Positions 1 through 10,866 of a stretch of DNA of 64,000 nucleotides are shown here, in pieces. This DNA comes from Symsagittifera roscoffensis (taxonomy: Eukaryota > Xenacoelomorpha > Acoela > Convolutidae), in assembly GCF_963678635.1 (NCBI RefSeq), contig NC_087069.1:6247472-6311471 (forward strand). Direction: 5' to 3'. The notes beneath the pieces are model-generated. The model searched no databases. It was not told the origin of the DNA and saw only the letters and a list, made by a program, of their open reading frames with translations. The position numbers were made by a program, and so were the translations under genes. The first letter of the stretch is position 1. Every line of letters begins with the position of its first letter.

Positions 1-540
1 CATTATTTTGCCTCGAATGATGTTCAATTTTGGAACACGTCCAGCTTGAACTTTTTTGCTGGACGTGCTTTTTTAAAATTGTTTCTTATTGTACAATATA
101 TTTTTTAAATCTCTATTGTCAAAAAAGCGCTGAAAAAAACATCTAAACCTAGTTTTCTTGATAGTAAAATCAAGTTTTGTGAACCTCGATGATTGAGTTT
201 TTCGTTCGATATTGAACTAAAATTTCTCAGCTAACACAACAAACTAACACATCCGAATACAAAGTTCCTCCCGATTTTCAATGGCCGGAACAATAGACGC
301 AAAGTAGAATGTGCAATTCTTTTATAGCCCATAAGCAAAACTAAAAAAAAGGATTGTTTACAATTGCAAGTCTAAAATTGGATATAGTGAAAACGCTCAT
401 GATCATGTTTCGATATTCATTTCGATGTCAGACCTGATAGTAAAAAGACTGATAATAAAGTTTCCTTGATAGCAAAATTGCCTTAGTACAGAACTATCAA
501 CGTCAGATATTCAGTTTTCAATCTCGAACTTAACAACAAA
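1..540. other. Non-coding flank with a repeat fragment
   Basis: No convincing gene is seen here. The stretch at about 240-310 (containing cccgattttcaatggccgga) is the reverse complement of a block found again at about 42690, 47400, 62440 and 63490, so it is a fragment of a dispersed repeat family. Confidence 0.5.
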
Positions 541-543
541 AAC

Positions 544-610
544 ACAACCCAGAAGCAGTTGCTGAAACTTTATTGGAAAAAGATCCATTGCTGAAACTAT
601 ATTGGAAAAA
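544..610 (-). promoter_or_regulatory. Duplicated 29-bp segment with poly(A) signal of the zinc-finger gene
   Basis: On the minus strand, AATAAA (plus-strand tttatt at 569-574) lies about 100 nt downstream of the zinc-finger stop codon and is the likely polyadenylation signal. The signal sits in a 29-bp unit (ttgctgaaactttattgg...) repeated in tandem. The second copy reads actatattgg, so there the signal is changed to AATATA. Confidence 0.5.
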
Positions 611-673
611 GATGCTAGTTTATAGATTTATAGATCAAACAGCTCGCAATGAATTAATGAATACTTTCGGCTA

Positions 674-1836
674 TTACTTCGATAATTCAGATTTCACTGG
701 ATATTCTTTCTCGGTAACCAAATTGACGGAGTCAACTTCTATATCGTGATGATTTTCTGCTTCTGTAGTAACTATTGAACAAGATTGGTTGTTTTGGAGT
801 TCACTTTGCCCGATTGATCTTATCGATTCGATTTGGAAACCCGGTTCTACCTTTGGAATGTGCAATGACGACTCTGTTTCGTCAAAAGATTCAACGTTCA
901 ACGCCGCCTCCTGCGAGGAGCATGGAACTTGCGTTATGCTGCTCTGTTTATCCTGTGTTAGACCTGCTCCGTCGCGATGACTCATCTTCAATAATTCCTT
1001 CTCGGTTTTGAGACTTTCTTTGTGAATGCCTAACATGTGGTTTCGTAGAGTTGAGTATTGACCAAATGTTCGCTGGCAGATGTGGCATTGGTATGGCTTC
1101 AATCCAGTGTGTATATTCATGTGTACATTAAGATTACCAGATTGTGCGAACTTCTTGCCACATTTTTCACACGAGTAAGGCCTCTCCGCAGTGTGTGTGC
1201 GCTGATGTCTCTCAACGGAACTTCTCCGAGCGAACTTTCGCCCACATTCATCACATTCGAATTTCTCTGGTTTCTCTCCGCCGTGATTTTCCGAGTGAAG
1301 ATCTTTCCTGTGTTTTCTGAAACTTGAATTTGATGTATATCTTCCCCCGCATATATCACACGTATAAGGTCGCTCGCCAGTGTGAACTCTTAAATGCATT
1401 CTAAGACTACCTTCTTGATTGAATTTCTTCTCGCATAAAACACAAGCAAAGGGTTTCTCTCCTGTGTGTGTTCGCTTATGCCTTTCAACGTCACTTCTTC
1501 TTAAGAATCTTTTACCACAATCATCGCATACGAATTGCTTTTCTCTGATGTGGGTATCCCTGTGTCTTTGGAGATATTGTAGAAGGTTAAATGATTCTCC
1601 GCATATATCACACACATGGGGACGCTCTCCACTGTGGGTGTGGATTGTTCTGTGCAATCGAAGAACACTTTCTTGGCTAAATTTCTTCTCGCAGATCTCA
1701 CACTTAAATGGTTTCTCTCCTGTGTGACTTCGCATGTGTCTTTCCAATTCTGCCATTCTTTTAAACAACTTGCCGCACACGTTGCATTCATTAGTACCAG
1801 CATTCATCTGCGCTTTCCTGCTTGTAGATCCAATTT
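674..1836 (-). CDS. C2H2 zinc-finger protein, terminal exon (nine fingers)
   Basis: This is the 3' exon of a C2H2 zinc-finger protein, probably a nuclear sequence-specific DNA-binding regulator. The frame is open from 2044 to the TAA at 674-676. Nine consecutive fingers of the C-x2-C-x12-H-x3/4-H type fall at about residues 87-341 when counted from the ATG at 2042-2044. Several are joined by TGEKPF-like linkers. Finger 6 ends in a longer HRKDLH and is followed by a longer linker. The C-terminal 115 residues are acidic and polar and contain no finger. The first 70 residues of the open frame do not look like protein, and a good acceptor (ttgttgcctccag) ends at 1837. I therefore start the exon at 1836, in phase with an upstream exon at 3638-3848. 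The alternative is a single-exon gene starting at 2044 or at the ATG at 1805-1807. The DNA target and the orthologue are unknown. Confidence 0.85.
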
Positions 1837-1974
1837 CTGGAGGCAACAAAAAATTAATCAATTGAGTTGAGACCATACGCAATGCAACAACCATACGCAA
1901 TACGCAATGCAATATTGACTTTCGCAAGAGATTAAATTTTGAGATCTTTACCATTACAGCCCTTCCCTCTCTAC

Positions 1975-2400
1975 GTCCACTGGTGCCCACTTTTTCTGTG
2001 CTGTGTGATAAAAAATCTGAACGAAAAATAGAAATTAGGCACAATTGACATTCATAATCAAATAGGCCAATTGGAAAACAGTTTTTGTAGAAAACGACAA
2101 AACGTTAAAAAAATCTTCTTTACAATTTTTTCGAATTTTTGAAAATTCTTGTTCCTACAATGGCGCTAAAAAGTTCTAAAACTAACTTTGCTCGAAAAGA
2201 AGTCTAATTTTTCAAGCTTATTATGCCTGCACACTGACCTTATTAGCTCGAAATTAGACCAAAAGTCAAAAATTTCGAACCGGTTTTTTTCGACCCATTC
2301 CGATGATTATTTATGGTACTTCATTTCGCGTGGAAAAAAAAAACACCAGAATACAAAGTTGAACTCGCAATACAGTAAAGAAAGAATTTATTTCTCCTGA
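1975..2400. repeat. Dispersed AT-rich repeat, copy in zinc-finger intron
   Basis: The block matches in order a second block at about 42190-42740. Shared landmarks are the gtgtgataaa start, the ttcgaaccggtttttttcga/ttcaaccggtttttctcgac core, and the gcgtgggaaaaaaa...cgaatacaaagttg end. It lies inside the inferred 1.8-kb intron of the zinc-finger gene. It has no coding capacity and looks like a non-autonomous transposon. Confidence 0.55.
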
Positions 2401-2725
2401 AAAAATGAACCAAATAATACATCATGCAACAAAATCTGGAAAAGATAAACAACAGGATCATGGGATCCACCAGGCGTCTGCTCTTATACTGTAAGGGAAT
2501 ATAGCTTTAATAACAAAAGATTAAATTAACAAAGAGCAACAACAAAACAAAACATCAATCGACGAGCAGATACAAAAATTATTATTAATCCGTAGCATGA
2601 CCACACTAATTAGCTGCCACAATAATATCATTTAACACATATTAAAGAAAAAAAATGTTTTTCAACCCAATAAATCAAAGTTTGAAAAAACCACGAAGAA
2701 ACAACACAAATTACAGGTTCCCCAC

Positions 2726-3107
2726 TAATGCTGTGCGATGCATCGATTTTGCATCGAATATCGATGCAAGGGCATTCATCGTCATCGAATCGAACGTCGA
2801 TGCAAAAATTACTCGATGATTGATGATTGGCAGCTGCGTTTTTCTGAGAAATGCGCTACAGCTATAACGCGTTTACACATTAATTACGTCATTAATAACT
2901 TATCTAAAGTGAATAGCTAACACTTGAGTGATTGGAAATAGCCTTCTAACTTAGTTTTTCTAAGAAATGCGCTACAGCTATAAAAAAAAATTTCCCTGTT
3001 TCAAATTTTGCGTCGCATCGAAAATTCATCGAATTTCGATGAATTTTTCCGCAACGCATCGTCATCGCATCAATTTAAATAAAAGGCTGCATCGCACAGC
3101 CTTATTA
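2726..3107. mobile_element. hAT-like non-autonomous element (382 bp) with TIRs
   Basis: The ends are imperfect inverted repeats: taatgctgtgcgatgcatcg at the left, and gctgcatcgcacagccttatta at the right, which pairs with it. The element is flanked on both sides by cccac (2721-2725 and 3108-3112), a possible target-site duplication that is short for hAT. The interior is built of ATCGATGCA-rich palindromes and a direct duplication around gaaatgcgctacagctataa (about 2850 and 2966). It has no transposase. The gtgcgatgcatcg ends are typical of animal hAT MITEs. Confidence 0.65.
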
Positions 3108-3637
3108 CCCACATATTGCCCACTTGAGGTGAATGGGCTACATTGTGTTGAGATAGAAAAACAACAAACACCGAAAAAAAATTCGGTATTTTTTCCAAGT
3201 GTTTCTTACAATGATTACCTCAGAAAAGTAATCTCGAAAACTAGAAGGTTTAAGAGGGTAATTTTTGCACAGAAATCCTGACTCTTAGAGGGTTGTGTAG
3301 CAGCCTCTAACCAAAGGGTTCAACTTTTAAATATTTATAACCCTATAATGTATCTTACTATTTCGAAATTTTGATTTAATAATGAGGTTTTGAAACTATG
3401 ATAACAAAAGGATATTTCCTTAAAAGAACTATGTTCAATTCTTGCCGGTAATAACTCAAAAATTTTAAGTTTTTAATACAATTTGCATGCTCTATACCGC
3501 ATCGAGGTTCTTTTAATTTTCCTTTTGCAAAAAGGTTCTTAAAGCAAATTCACGGATATTGAGTAAATTTTTGGGCTGCAAAACAATAACTGTAAAGCAA
3601 AAATTAAATGGTACTGATTTTAATCTGAAATACTGAC

Positions 3638-3848
3638 CTTCAAGATCCTTTTCGAACGCAACACGCTCCAAATCCTCGTTCCGTTCCAACTCTCCGAACT
3701 CCATTGTCACCTCATACAAATAATTGATTTGATTACAGTAGTTATTCTCGGTAAACTTCCAGGTAAACTTATTCGGAAATGATATTTCAAATAAGTAGCA
3801 CAAAAAGGCGTCTAGATTTTCATATGGTCTGAAACAATCAACCACTTG
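3638..3848 (-). CDS. Probable upstream exon of the zinc-finger gene
   Basis: On the minus strand the sequence runs acceptor (cattagaacatctgcag), 211 nt of open frame, donor (gaag|gtcagt). The peptide begins QVVDCFRPYENLDAFLCYLF and ends in an acidic stretch, EFGELERNEDLERVAFEKDL. The exon ends with one base (G) of a codon. The zinc-finger exon begins with AA, giving an in-frame GAA codon, so the phases match. The composition looks coding and unlike the surrounding repeats. I do not recognise a domain. It may be a regulatory N-terminal region of the zinc-finger protein. The joining is inference from phase and distance. Confidence 0.5.
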
Positions 3849-4508
3849 CTGCAGATGTTCTAATGGTGTTATTTGATTTTTATCAAGTTTTCAATAATAA
3901 GTATTATTAGATACACAGAGGCGAAGCAGAGCTTCGCACTACTTGCGATACAAGATAATAATAGCAGTGCAAGCTAGCAGACAAGTAAAGAAAGGCAATG
4001 AGTTTAAAAAAAGAAAAACCACTTCAGAAACCATTATCTAGGAATCATGTTCTTTTTCCGGAAAACAGGTCCAGAAGCACAATCGACGGCAATTAAAGAA
4101 AACTTTCAAAACAATTAACAAGCGACAACTGAGTGAGCGGAGCTTAAATAAATTCCCTTAGAACCGAAAACAAAATTGTTGTCATGGAAAACGATATAGT
4201 TCCAGAATCGAAAAACTCTGACTAAAAGAAAAAATGAGAGAAATTGAATTACGTCTTGACAGACAGTATTAAACAAACATATCTATAAAGCAAAAGCAAT
4301 GCATAGAATAGACATTAGAGCACACATAGTTCACTGAGTTTGGAGTATCATGTGAGGGTTATAGTAGAGCTGTAGCACTTTGTCCAGTTCCGTTCCAGGT
4401 TGTATGGCATAACTAGTGAGTAGGTGAAATTTCCCGAAGATCGGATTGTCGCAAAGTTTACAGATGCAAGTTTACTAAAACAAACAATAATGAAATAACT
4501 TACATGTT
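3849..4508. other. No gene seen
   Basis: This is non-coding sequence between a possible exon and the solo LTR. A short hairpin, gcgaagcagagcttcgc, lies at about 3923-3939; similar gaagc/gcttc hairpins recur elsewhere (about 39770, 48165, 49683, 53670, 61035). Confidence 0.4.
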
Positions 4509-5316
4509 TGTAACAGTCGCCTACTTAAGTCACATAGGAGGTTAAAGAAAAATCGGCCATATATCCATTTGCTCAAGAGTCAGGGACACTACCTCTTGTG
4601 TTTTTCTACCTCAAGCGGTCGGAGCCAATTCGGTTCACTTCTGACATGAGACTACAAACCATGTTACAGCTTAAAGACTTCTACCAAAATACCCCCACTC
4701 TAGAAATACGAACGCCCCCATGCTCAGATCTCAAAATACCTAAAACACGCGAACGCCGTCGAAAATAGGGTCGGAGCCTTACGTATAGTTATTTTTTGTT
4801 AGACAGTGGACCTTTGACCCATTCCAGATGGATCAATCTGAAACTCTCCCTAACGCAACTTAACAATGTAAAACACACTCAAGAGCTTCAAATTGGGTAC
4901 TAAAATACCCACACGAACTCTAGAATTGAGTAACTAAATTATAAAGCAACTCTAAAATTAATCCGGTAATCAAGTTTAACTCAAGAAATTTCAAATGAAC
5001 AAGTTTTAACTCAAGACACAAGTTTTCTATTTGGACCATTGGGCAGCTTCAGCAGTCCACTTTTGCACAGAAGGTTCACTCTCGTCCACTCGATCTCCTT
5101 CTCTATTTGTTCTTGGTTACTCTCGATCCTTTGCCAAGAATAAGACAGCTCTACTCTCGTTCGAGATTCTTCTGATCTTATTCTCTCGTATTTTCAGTTA
5201 TCGCGAGAAACTTGAGCATGACAGGCTCAATTCGAATTTTTGAAAAATTGCATTTCACCTCAAAATCAAGGCTAAACGTTGCTCAAGGTCAAACTTCCAA
5301 ATATGACCGACTGGCA
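4509..5316 (-). mobile_element. Solo LTR of the giant Ty3/gypsy family
   Basis: This block is the reverse complement of the two LTRs at 16633-17536 and 38612-39505. It starts tgtaacagtcgcctac and ends gaccgactggca, giving TG...CA ends in element orientation. No internal element sequence lies beside it, so it is a solo LTR left by LTR-LTR recombination. Only the 3 bp gtt are shared by both immediate flanks, if the longer end ggcaca is used, so there is no convincing 5-bp target duplication. It shows that the giant family has transposed more than once in this genome. Confidence 0.85.
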
Positions 5317-6044
5317 CAGTTAGCATGAAAATAGCATTAGCGACAAAACGAAATTGTAAAAACAAAAAGGTGAAAACTCAAAAATTAGTGACTGGTTGAA
5401 AACTTTATTTTTGAGAAGTGATGTGGATGACACTTTTTATGATCTTAGACCTTTTTGTAAAGATAGTTTAGATTTTTAGAACCTGAAGATGCATAAAAAT
5501 GTGCGAAAACGTTTGTTTGAAATTACGATTTTAACGCATTCTCAATCTATTCTAAAAAATTTAGCTTTCGTACAACCAAGGATGAGTGTATAAAAGTTCT
5601 GCTTCATACGGAATAACCTCAAAATAAATCATTAAACCAATAAAAAATCATACAAAATCATTTTTATCCAGAAAACTTCTCCAGCGAAAAAAAAACAGCA
5701 ATTCTACTCTTAATTTTCATTTTTTAATACTGTCAGTTTTTTTTATCTTCTTCACTCGTTTTCTCTCCTTGTTAATGTAGTGTTTCAAAATGTCAGAGCA
5801 AGAAGTGTTTATATTGTCGCGTTCTCTACACCAGTTGGAAGGATCTAGAAACCGAAGATGGGAAGACTTCTTCCACAATCGTGACACCCATTTCCGGACT
5901 CTCTCAAGGCAAACCCGATCAAAAGGGATAAAAACTTGCAATTCTTCAGGACATTGTACCATTGCAGTAAAAAAAAACGTGATGTGTCGTGACATCCTTA
6001 ACTCAACAATGCGCTACAGATCATACAACTATCGACTAGGCTCC
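5317..6044. other. No recognised gene
   Basis: The sequence is AT-rich. A plus-strand open frame from 5790 runs into the copia LTR (peptide begins MSEQEVFILSRSLHQLEG). It has no recognised domain and its last residues are LTR sequence, so I do not call it a gene. It could be a fragment of something that the copia element interrupted. Confidence 0.35.
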
Positions 6045-6294
6045 TATAATAGTACGTCTCGATGTTTAAAAATAGAAAGAATTTCTTATCATTTATTTTC
6101 CGTTAAAGTGGTTTAAGCCAAAAACAACCTTTTTTTAACCGCATTATTTTTGATGTCATTTAAAAAGTTGAAAGTCATAAGTCAAAATTGTTTCACCCCT
6201 TTCTCGGATATAGCAATTACAGTTTCGTTCAGAGTCTTTTGGTTTCAAACAACTATGTCTGAAAATTGATCAATCACAGACAAGTACTTCAACA
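6045..6294 (-). repeat. Ty1/copia 3' LTR (250 bp)
   Basis: This is a direct repeat of 10389-10640, roughly 85-90% identical by eye. In element orientation it begins TGTTGAAGTACTTGTC. The purine-rich tract gaggcggag lies immediately before it on the minus strand (plus 6295-6303) and serves as the polypurine tract. Confidence 0.85.
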
Positions 6295-6301
6295 CTCCGC
6301 C

Positions 6302-7828
6302 TCAAAAGAAGCTTCCAAATAGTAGCTTGCATATCTGCGCCAAACTAAAACGTGGAAGTCCTTTTGTCAGAACATCCGCAACCATAATTGTAGTTGGAAG
6401 ATATTTTAACGTCATCTTACCAATGCGTATTTTTTCTCGAACAAAGTGTACTTCAATGTCGATATGTTTGGCCAAAGATCTTGAAGCTGTTTCAGAAGCT
6501 ACACAGATTGCTCCTTGGTTTTCACTAAACAAAATAGGGTAGTTTTATAGTTAACACTCTCGAATACATGCTTCAGAAACAAAACTTTCTGAGCCAAGGC
6601 CGATAGAGCCATATATTCCGATTCACTTGTAGGTATTTATACCGAAAATTGTTCACCAGTTCGCCAAAATACCGGAGAGTCTGACTCATTTAATTTAATA
6701 ACCATGCCAGATACAGATTTTCTGGTCTTTACGTCGCTTGCCCAATCGGCATCACTGTACGCAAAAATACCTAGACCATTATCATGTCGTGAATAAGAAA
6801 AGAAATAATTCGTGCCCTTTATATAGCGTATTACTCTTTTTGCTGCAATAAAATCTTGCACTGTTGAACTTTTGCACGCTTGAGAGTAAGTGACTGCAAA
6901 AGCAATATTCCGCCTAGTTTTTACAGCTAAATACAACAACGCCACCACGAACTGCTGAAAAAGAGAACGATCTGTTAGACTTTTATTATCAGTTGCATAT
7001 TTAGATGTAACCACAGGTTCATAAACCGGTAGGCAGTTTTGCATATTCCATTTTTCGATTAAATTTTTGACGTATTTTTCTTGAGAAAGTATTACTTTTT
7101 CACCAACGTGAATTTTTATTCTAAAGAACCATTCGGGAGCGCCCTCATTGTCAATAATAATCCGCTTACCAAGATTGGAAATCAGCTCTTGTATTGAAAT
7201 TTCGTCAACATCAAAAATTATTATGTCATCAACATACACAGCAATGAAACTCATTTTCTTAGGACGATAAAACAAACAGGTGTCTACAGAGATTCTAAAG
7301 TAACCAAGTTCCAACAGAACGTTTTGTTAGAAACTAATTCCAAGCTCGACTCGCTTGTTTTAAACAGTAAATACATTTATTGAGCTTGCATAGATCACGT
7401 TCACCAGACTCAAAACCACGAGGTTGCTCAATGAAAATTTCAATTTCTAAAGTAGAAATCAAAAAAGCTGTTTTGACATCAATTTGTCGCTTTTTTAAAC
7501 CATGTCGTGCTGCAATGGCAAATAATGAGCGAATAACTGTCATACTAATAGTAGAAGAAAGAGTATCAGTATAACTTTGTCCATAAATTTGACTAAATCC
7601 TATAGCCACAAAACTTGCCTTATATCGTTCAACTGAACCATCGCTTTAACGCTTTTTATCAAAAACCCATTTGCCTTTCGTTAATGATTTTCCGGAAGGT
7701 AAATCCACAAGATCCCATGTTTTATTTTCTACAAGATTTTTGAATTCATTTTGCATTGCAGCTTGCCGTTTTTCAGCATTAGCTGACAAAATTGCTTCCT
7801 CATAAATAAGCGGAACATTACCATTCAC
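6302..7828 (-). pseudogene. Copia pol remnant: reverse transcriptase and RNase H
   Basis: Three broken pieces read in order on the minus strand. At 7646-7828 is the RT start (NKTWDLVDLPSG, KGKWVFDKK). At 7334-7609 is RT with RQIDVKTAFL and IEQPRGFE. At 6637-7314 is RT with the catalytic YVDD (7224-7235), followed by the RNase H region with YSDADWASDVKTRKS. At 6302-6532 is the RNase H end, SLAKHIDIEVHFVREKI and ADVLTKGLP. These are standard RVT_2/copia RNase H signatures. Frameshifts at about 7320 and 7620 and stops between the pieces make it a pseudogene. The product would have copied element RNA into DNA in virus-like particles. Confidence 0.9.
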
Positions 7829-8905
7829 GCCAACAGCCCTTGCAAAATTACAGTTTTCATCAGTAGAAAAATCATAATCTTACTGCCATGCAGGTCTTCG
7901 AATCATCCGACCAGTCCTATTAGTTGTAAGAATGTCAAGTCTCAAAGCAGTAGAATGTTCTTCATCACTCACAGATTGTTCTCTTCATTTAGATTCACAG
8001 ATTGTTCTCATCAAAAATATCGAACCGTCAGGAGTGGGGGATGGAGTATTTTGCAGATTTTCTGCAGTTGGAGTGTGAGGAGAAGACTCAATGGCATCAA
8101 ATATATCAAAATAATCGTGAGTTGTGTAATTTTCACATGTATCGAAGTAGATTGAAGTATCTTGAACCTCCATTTGCACATTATGAGGACTAGATGCTGA
8201 ATATACTCTTTAATAACTATCAATATTTGTAGAAAGAGCTCCCCCTGTCGGTGATAACGGCTGTTCAAGAGTAGGCAAAACTTCATTTGCATCAGTTGCA
8301 CTTGTTTGTGCCTTATTGACCCCCACTGAATCTGTGCCAGTACCGCAGTGGATCATTGCCCAGAAAAGGCAGCACAATAGCAGGCCTTGATCCGTTATCG
8401 AGAGTGGGAATTGTTCTTCGTGAAATGTCACAATCCGAGAGCGTTAAAATTAATTTTTCACAAAATCATATAAAGAATATGCAAGCCTTGAACCGTCAGA
8501 ACCAGTTAAAACTGCCTTTTTACCTTTGGGTAATAATTTTTGCTGGTGGGTTTCAATTTTTGATATAAATAAGCAACCAAAAATTTTAAATGATGAACAC
8601 TGGGTTGCTTTCCAAAAAACATTTCTTAGGTTGTTATATCATCATTAATAGCAGATGTTAGTACACGATTTCTTGTGTATACTACAGCATCAAATGCCCT
8701 TACCAAAAAGATTCTGGTAGTTTTGACAATCATTAAAGAGCCCGTGCATTGTCAAAAATAGTTCGCCAATAGCGTACGGCTATACCAGTTTGATGAGGAG
8801 AATAAGAACTTGTAGATTGCTGTGCAATGCTGTTATTTTTGCAAAACTTTTGAAATTTGCGTGAAATTCATTCCCCACCATTATCTGACCCGAGTGTAAA
8901 TTCAG
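7829..8905 (-). pseudogene. Copia integrase C-terminal region, decayed
   Basis: This stretch lies between recognisable integrase and RT and must correspond to the integrase core, its C-terminal part and the linker. Only scattered short open frames remain (for example at 7985-8179, with a Ser/Thr/Pro-rich peptide). No catalytic triad can be read across it. Confidence 0.5.
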
Positions 8906-9381
8906 TTACATTACATGGTTCGACCACCGTTTTAAGAAAAATCTGTAGTATTTGTTTCCATGCAATGATTTCGGAAAAGGTCCACAACTTTCACTGTGGA
9001 TTAGTTCACATTTTCGTGTTGCCCTAACTTGAGTGTTTTTAGATATGTCAGACGTAGATATCTTACATTCTGAACACGTATAACACTTATTGGTTGCCAA
9101 TGAACCGGAAATAACCATGCCTTTTACTGCTTGATTTGCAGTTTTCTTCAATGTTTCACAATTTGCATGTAAAAACCCTGAATGCCACTCAGCAATAGAC
9201 AACGCCGACATATTCGGCTCTTCTGCACTATATTTAAACAAAAAAAGACCATCTCTTTCCATCCATAAGCTTTTTGTTGTCCCACACGTGAATGCCGACT
9301 TTGGTTAAAAAGCACTGTGTTTCCTTGCTTAATTAGAAGTGAAACGGATATTAAATGAAATTTGAAGCTCGGCACATACAA
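8906..9381 (-). pseudogene. Copia GAG-pre-integrase and integrase start
   Basis: Minus-strand frames carry the protease-integrase linker (VPSFKFHLISVSLLIKQGN) and then the pre-integrase zinc region: WHSGFLHANCETLKK, VKGMVISG, and CYTCSECK. Next comes the integrase start, LIHSESCGPFPKS, where an Asp normally begins the core (copia type LIHSDxxGP); here it is Glu. The pieces lie in two frames. The element is inactive. Confidence 0.8.
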
Positions 9382-9399
9382 CTACGATCAAAGAGTGGA

Positions 9400-9600
9400 A
9401 GGCAATTACGCTTTTTTACGATCGTAGAGTGGGAGGCAAACTTCTCCAACACCATGTACTCGCTGTTGCGTCCCATCCCCATTAGTAAAAAATATCGCAC
9501 TTCCGTCCCCTTCCAGCATAGAAAGCGTCTGGCACATTGATTTGTTTGATATGATATGGTTCGTGCATCCAGACAATATCCATCGATCCATTTGAAGTTG
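9400..9600 (-). pseudogene. Copia aspartic protease remnant
   Basis: The minus-strand peptide RWILSGCTNHI corresponds to the copia protease active site, normally W-x-L-D-S-G-x-x-x-H. The Asp codon is missing, so the catalytic residue is gone. The frame continues through SMLEGDGSAIFFTNGDGT and VHGVGEV, the usual protease body. Confidence 0.8.
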
Positions 9601-9673
9601 CAGTTACTGCAAACCCAGAGAAAACAACTTGACGGTTGCTCGAACTTTGCTTGTTTACAAGCTGCTTTGCATA

Positions 9674-10346
9674 GCACCTGTCAGCAGTGTGATTTTTACT
9701 TCCACACTTTGTACAGTACCAGGTTTTCTTGTTTCCTTGTCAAGTTACTCCATTGCATCGTCCTCGGCCAGTTCTATAAATCGCTGGAGCCACAAAGGAC
9801 GTAGAACTCGTATCTTGTTTGTTTGAGCTCCCCCCAAGTGATCGTTCAATCAGTCGCTTTCTCAACTGTAGATACCATATCTGCTGGAAATGTATTGCAG
9901 CTATAAATGAGTCGTATTCTTGTGTCAATGCTTTAAGAACTATACCTATTTTCATAATGTCGCTGATCTTTTCATCTGCAGATTGTACTTTAAACACAAC
10001 GTTGTCCACTTTGTTTAGTAAACCTATCATCGACCCACTGTTCTTCCTGAGTTCCAGAAACAATGATTTGGTTGGTTAGAATCTGCCCAAGTTTTTTTTG
10101 CAAGTATTTGAATATTTCGAATCCATTCATGTTGTTCTGAGCAGCGATCATCTGCAAAGTAGCATCAATGAGGTGCATAATGATTTCCTAATACAACTTC
10201 CTCTGAACAGCATCTCTTTTGGCTTCGCTATTTTTTCAGATTCTACATTTAGGTTTTTATCTAAGCTAGGAATCGTTCACACACCATACAGGAAAATTTT
10301 TGGGTTTTCCATTGAAAATGAGCAGTTTCTTTTGTTCTGAATCCAT
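9674..10346 (-). pseudogene. Copia gag with CCHC zinc knuckle
   Basis: The gag ATG is at 10344-10346, 43 nt inside the 5' LTR. It opens MDSEQKKLLIFNGKPKNFPV, a typical copia gag start. The middle (VDNVVFKVQSADEKISDIMK, LKALTQEYDSFIAAI) fits the UBN2/gag family. The zinc knuckle CTKCGSKNHTADRC (C-x2-C-x4-H-x4-C) is at 9674-9715. Several stops and shifts interrupt the frame. Confidence 0.85.
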
Positions 10347-10375
10347 CAAAATTTTGGTGCTTGGAAGCTTCAATC

Positions 10376-10385
10376 GCCCATAACC
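10376..10385 (-). promoter_or_regulatory. Copia primer-binding site of tRNA-iMet anticodon-loop type
   Basis: Minus-strand GGTTATGGGC starts 3 nt inside the 5' LTR. This is the core of the primer site of Drosophila copia, which pairs with the anticodon stem-loop region of initiator tRNA-Met (half-tRNA priming) rather than with a tRNA 3' end. Confidence 0.7.
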
Positions 10386-10388
10386 TCT

Positions 10389-10640
10389 TATAATAGTACG
10401 TCTTGATGTTTAAAAATAAAATTAATTTCTTATGATTTATTTTCCATTAAAGTAGTTTAAGTCAAAATCAACAACCTTTGTTTAACCGCATTATTTTTGA
10501 TGTCATTAAAAAGTTAAAAGTCAAAAGTCAATATTGTTTCACTCCTTTCTCGAATATAGCAATTACAGTTTCGGTTAGAGTCTTTTGGTTCTAAACAACC
10601 ATGTCTGAAAATTGATCAATCACAGACGAGTATTTCAACA
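10389..10640 (-). repeat. Ty1/copia 5' LTR (252 bp)
   Basis: In element orientation it starts at 10640 with TGTTGAAATACTCGTCTG and ends at 10389. It is a direct repeat of 6045-6294 with scattered substitutions and small indels, so the insertion is old. Confidence 0.85.
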
Positions 10641-10866
10641 TCGGCAGCCCTGATGATTTTCCTATCTATCCGAAGACGAAAAGTGCGCAAATCAGGGATG
10701 TAGTATATTGTAGGAGAAAAAAGCCTGTCAGATATCAAAGAAACGCTAATACGAACTGGAATTTTGATCACTTCGGTGAAAAAATACCTCCTGATGAAGA
10801 CGCAGGGAAGTCACGATCCAGAACTGGTGAAAGAAAATCTGGAGCTCCATCACAACAGTTAGAGTA
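10641..10866 (+). pseudogene. Short open-frame remnant abutting the copia LTR
   Basis: A 75-codon plus-strand frame begins right at the LTR edge (IGSPDDFPIYPKTKSAQIRD) and ends at a TAG. It is basic, Arg/Lys-rich and polar, like the tail of a retroelement polyprotein, but I do not recognise it. It may be the 3' part of a frame interrupted by the copia insertion. Confidence 0.25.

Larger units (their letters stand above)
6045..10640 (-). mobile_element. Degenerate Ty1/copia LTR retrotransposon (4.6 kb)
   Basis: The element has two 250-bp LTRs, a primer-binding site, a polypurine tract, and copia-order coding remnants on the minus strand: gag with zinc knuckle, protease, integrase, reverse transcriptase, RNase H. 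Integrase before RT defines Ty1/copia. Many stops and frameshifts split the frame, so it is dead. Flanks outside the LTRs (gctcc on the left, tcggc on the right) show no target-site duplication. Confidence 0.92.
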
